A DNA stretch of 26,800 bases. It comes from Micavibrio sp. UBA1850 (lineage in GTDB: Bacteria; Pseudomonadota; Alphaproteobacteria; Micavibrionales; Micavibrionaceae). Shown piece by piece: positions 24,871-26,800 of this stretch. The position numbers and the translations under genes are program-made. Where the stretch lies: assembly GCA_002338525.1 (NCBI GenBank), contig DDIM01000020.1:72132-98931 (forward strand), written 5' to 3'. The first letter of the stretch is position 1. The number at the start of each line of letters is the position of its first letter. The notes beneath the pieces were generated by a model. The model did no database searches, was not told where the DNA came from, and saw only the letters and a program-made list of their open reading frames with translations.

Positions 24871-26800
24871 ATGTTTAATATGTTCCGTAAGGAAATTGAA
24901 TTTGCGGGCCGTACGCTCGTTTTAGAAACGGGTAAAGTTGCCCGCCAAGCTGACGCATGTGTGATTGCCACATATGGCGAAACATCAGTACTTTGTGCTG
25001 TTACAGCAAAAAAATCTGTTGCTGCGGGTCAAGATTTCTTCCCGCTCACTGTTCACTACCAAGAAAAAACTTACGCTGCTGGTAAAATACCAGGTGGTTT
25101 TTTCAAGCGTGAAACACGCCCAAGTGAGAAAGAAACTCTTACATCTCGCCTCATTGACCGCCCTATTCGTCCCCTATTCCCGGATGGGTTTTTGAACGAA
25201 GTTCAGGTTATTACAACTGTTGTTGCACACGACATGGAAAATGATCCTGATATCATTGCTATGATTGGTGCATCTGCTGCGCTGACACTTTCTGGTGTTC
25301 CTTTCATGGGCCCAATTGGTGCGGCACGCGTTGCATACATTAACGGTGAATATGTTGTACAACCAACATTGGAGCAAATGTCAGAAAACAAAGAACTTGA
25401 TTTGGTTGTAGCCGGTACGCATGAAGGTGTTTTGATGGTTGAATCAGAAGCACAAGAGCTCTCAGAAGAGACAATGCTTGGCGCGGTTGAAGCTGGTCAA
25501 AACGAGTTCAAGAAAGTTATCGACGGCATTATTGAATTAGCTGAAATGGCCGCAAAAGAGCCATGGGACGTTCCAGAAGAAGACAAAGCGATTACGAAGC
25601 TTGGTAAAGATATGGACAAAGCATTTTCGAAAGAGATTGCAAAAGCCTACTCAATTCAGGAAAAGGCAGAGCGTCAAGCAGCCATTGCTGACGTTAAGGA
25701 TAAAGCCGTTGAACAGTTTGCTGGAGAAGACAGTGAATTTGATGCTGCAACAGTCATGTCTAAGTTTAAAAAGCTTGAAGCCAACGTTGTTCGTGGAGAC
25801 ATTCTTAAAACTGGTAGCCGAATTGACGGTCGTGACACAAAAACTGTGCGCGCAATTGTTTCAGAAGCAGGTGTCCTGCCTCGCGTTCACGGATCTGCTC
25901 TTTTCACACGTGGTGAAACACAAGCCCTCGTTGTGACAACTTTGGGTACAGGTCAAGATGAGCAAATTATTGATGCGCTTGAAGGTGAATACAAACAAAA
26001 CTTCTTGCTTCACTACAACTTCCCTCCTTATTCAGTTGGTGAATGTGGTCGTTTGGGTGCGCCTGGGCGTCGTGAGATTGGTCATGGTAAATTGGCATGG
26101 CGTGCTATTCACCCAATGCTTCCAGATGCTGAGGACTTCCCTTACACAATGCGTGTTGTATCTGAAATCACAGAATCAAACGGGTCTTCATCAATGGCGA
26201 CAGTTTGTGGTACATCACTTGCGTTGATGGATGCTGGTGTTCCTTTGAAAAAACCTGTTGCAGGTATTGCGATGGGCTTGATTAAAGAAGGCGATGATTT
26301 CGCAGTTCTTTCAGATATCTTAGGTGATGAAGATCACCTTGGCGACATGGACTTTAAAGTTGCGGGTACGAAAGACGGTATTACATCACTTCAAATGGAT
26401 ATCAAAATCACATCTATCACTAAGGAAATCATGACAATTGCGCTTGATCAAGCCAAAGACGGTCGTGTTCACATTCTTGGTGAAATGGACAAAGCCCTTA
26501 CATCTGCACGCTCTGGCGTTCGTGAAGGCGCGCCACAAATGGTTCAAATCAGCATTCCTGTTGACAAGATCCGTGATGTTATCGGTACAGGTGGTAAAGT
26601 CATCCGTGAAATTACCGAGACAACTGGTGCCAAGATGGATGTTGAGGATGACGGTACAATCCGTGTTTCAGCCACTGAGCAATCAGCGATTGATGCCTGT
26701 GTGAAATGGATCAAGGACTTGACTGACGAGCCAGAAAAAGGCGTGATTTATGATGGTAAAGTTGTAAAGACTGTTGATTTTGGTGCTTTTGTTAACTTTA
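24871..26800 (+). CDS. pnp: Polyribonucleotide nucleotidyltransferase (PNPase), 3' end missing
   Basis: The frame is open from ATG 24871 to the window edge (643 codons). AAAGGA lies 9 nt before the ATG. PNPase degrades RNA 3'-5' phosphorolytically and is part of the RNA-decay machinery. The first RNase PH-like domain starts FRKEIEFAGRTLVLETGKVARQAD and includes FFKRETRPSEKETLTSRLIDRP. A helical linker follows (about 210-300). The second, catalytic RNase PH-like domain includes GSRIDGRDTKTVRAI, FTRGETQAL, PYSVGECGRLGAPGRREIGH and GDMDFKVAGT. The KH domain has IGTGGKVIREI near 567, and the S1 domain is just beginning at the edge (GKVVKTVDFGAFVNF). Confidence 0.97.
   Translation, partial: MFNMFRKEIEFAGRTLVLETGKVARQADACVIATYGETSVLCAVTAKKSVAAGQDFFPLTVHYQEKTYAAGKIPGGFFKRETRPSEKETLTSRLIDRPIRPLFPDGFLNEVQVITTVVAHDMENDPDIIAMIGASAALTLSGVPFMGPIGAARVAYINGEYVVQPTLEQMSENKELDLVVAGTHEGVLMVESEAQELSEETMLGAVEAGQNEFKKVIDGIIELAEMAAKEPWDVPEEDKAITKLGKDMDKAFSKEIAKAYSIQEKAERQAAIADVKDKAVEQFAGEDSEFDAATVMSKFKKLEANVVRGDILKTGSRIDGRDTKTVRAIVSEAGVLPRVHGSALFTRGETQALVVTTLGTGQDEQIIDALEGEYKQNFLLHYNFPPYSVGECGRLGAPGRREIGHGKLAWRAIHPMLPDAEDFPYTMRVVSEITESNGSSSMATVCGTSLALMDAGVPLKKPVAGIAMGLIKEGDDFAVLSDILGDEDHLGDMDFKVAGTKDGITSLQMDIKITSITKEIMTIALDQAKDGRVHILGEMDKALTSARSGVREGAPQMVQISIPVDKIRDVIGTGGKVIREITETTGAKMDVEDDGTIRVSATEQSAIDACVKWIKDLTDEPEKGVIYDGKVVKTVDFGAFVNF

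Noticed and set aside
25601..26704. Series of plus-strand ORFs in a second frame within pnp
   Set aside because: The PNPase frame is open and conserved throughout; these are out-of-frame shadows with no domain content.

Overview
The window is chromosomal DNA from an alphaproteobacterium with a fairly AT-leaning genome. The evidence is gene order and family type. It carries miaB, phoH-ybeY-corC-lnt, an HTH gene next to metK, and rimP-nusA-infB-rbfA-truB-rpsO, with pnp further on. It also has an alphaproteobacterial-style IF2 N-terminus and a type-II (RibH2) lumazine synthase behind an FMN riboswitch. The genus cannot be named from the sequence alone.

Layout. Positions 1-5.6 kb are a leftward set: the 5' part of a tRNA-Pro(TGG), a DUF192 lipoprotein overlapping an MsbA-like ABC exporter, a HAD-family protein, an alanine/glycine:cation symporter and a small exported protein of unknown function. 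miaB runs rightward at 5.7-7.1 kb and meets a leftward RTX-repeat, type-I-secreted protein stop codon to stop codon. That protein sits between miaB and phoH. From 8.86 to 12.68 kb phoH-ybeY-corC-lnt form a compact rightward unit (RNA processing and envelope lipoprotein maturation), followed by an XRE regulator, metK and trmB. From 15.3 to 22.0 kb is the transcription/translation operon rimP-nusA-(small ORF)-infB-rbfA-truB-rpsO, opened by a promoter with a terminator-like leader hairpin and closed by an intrinsic terminator. From 22.1 kb come an unrecognised gene, the FMN riboswitch with ribH, a frameshifted sugar transferase, leftward gpmA, and rightward pnp, which runs off the end.

Most of the window is housekeeping and I found no multi-gene defence, CRISPR or mobile system. 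The points most worth a second look are: the nusA-infB gap, where ylxR is expected but a structured RNA and a 63-codon ORF coupled to infB are found instead; phoH, whose only well-spaced ribosome binding site points at an ATA codon; a nine-G tract inside the MsbA-like gene; the one-base frameshift in the sugar transferase; and the attenuator-like hairpin before rimP-nusA.
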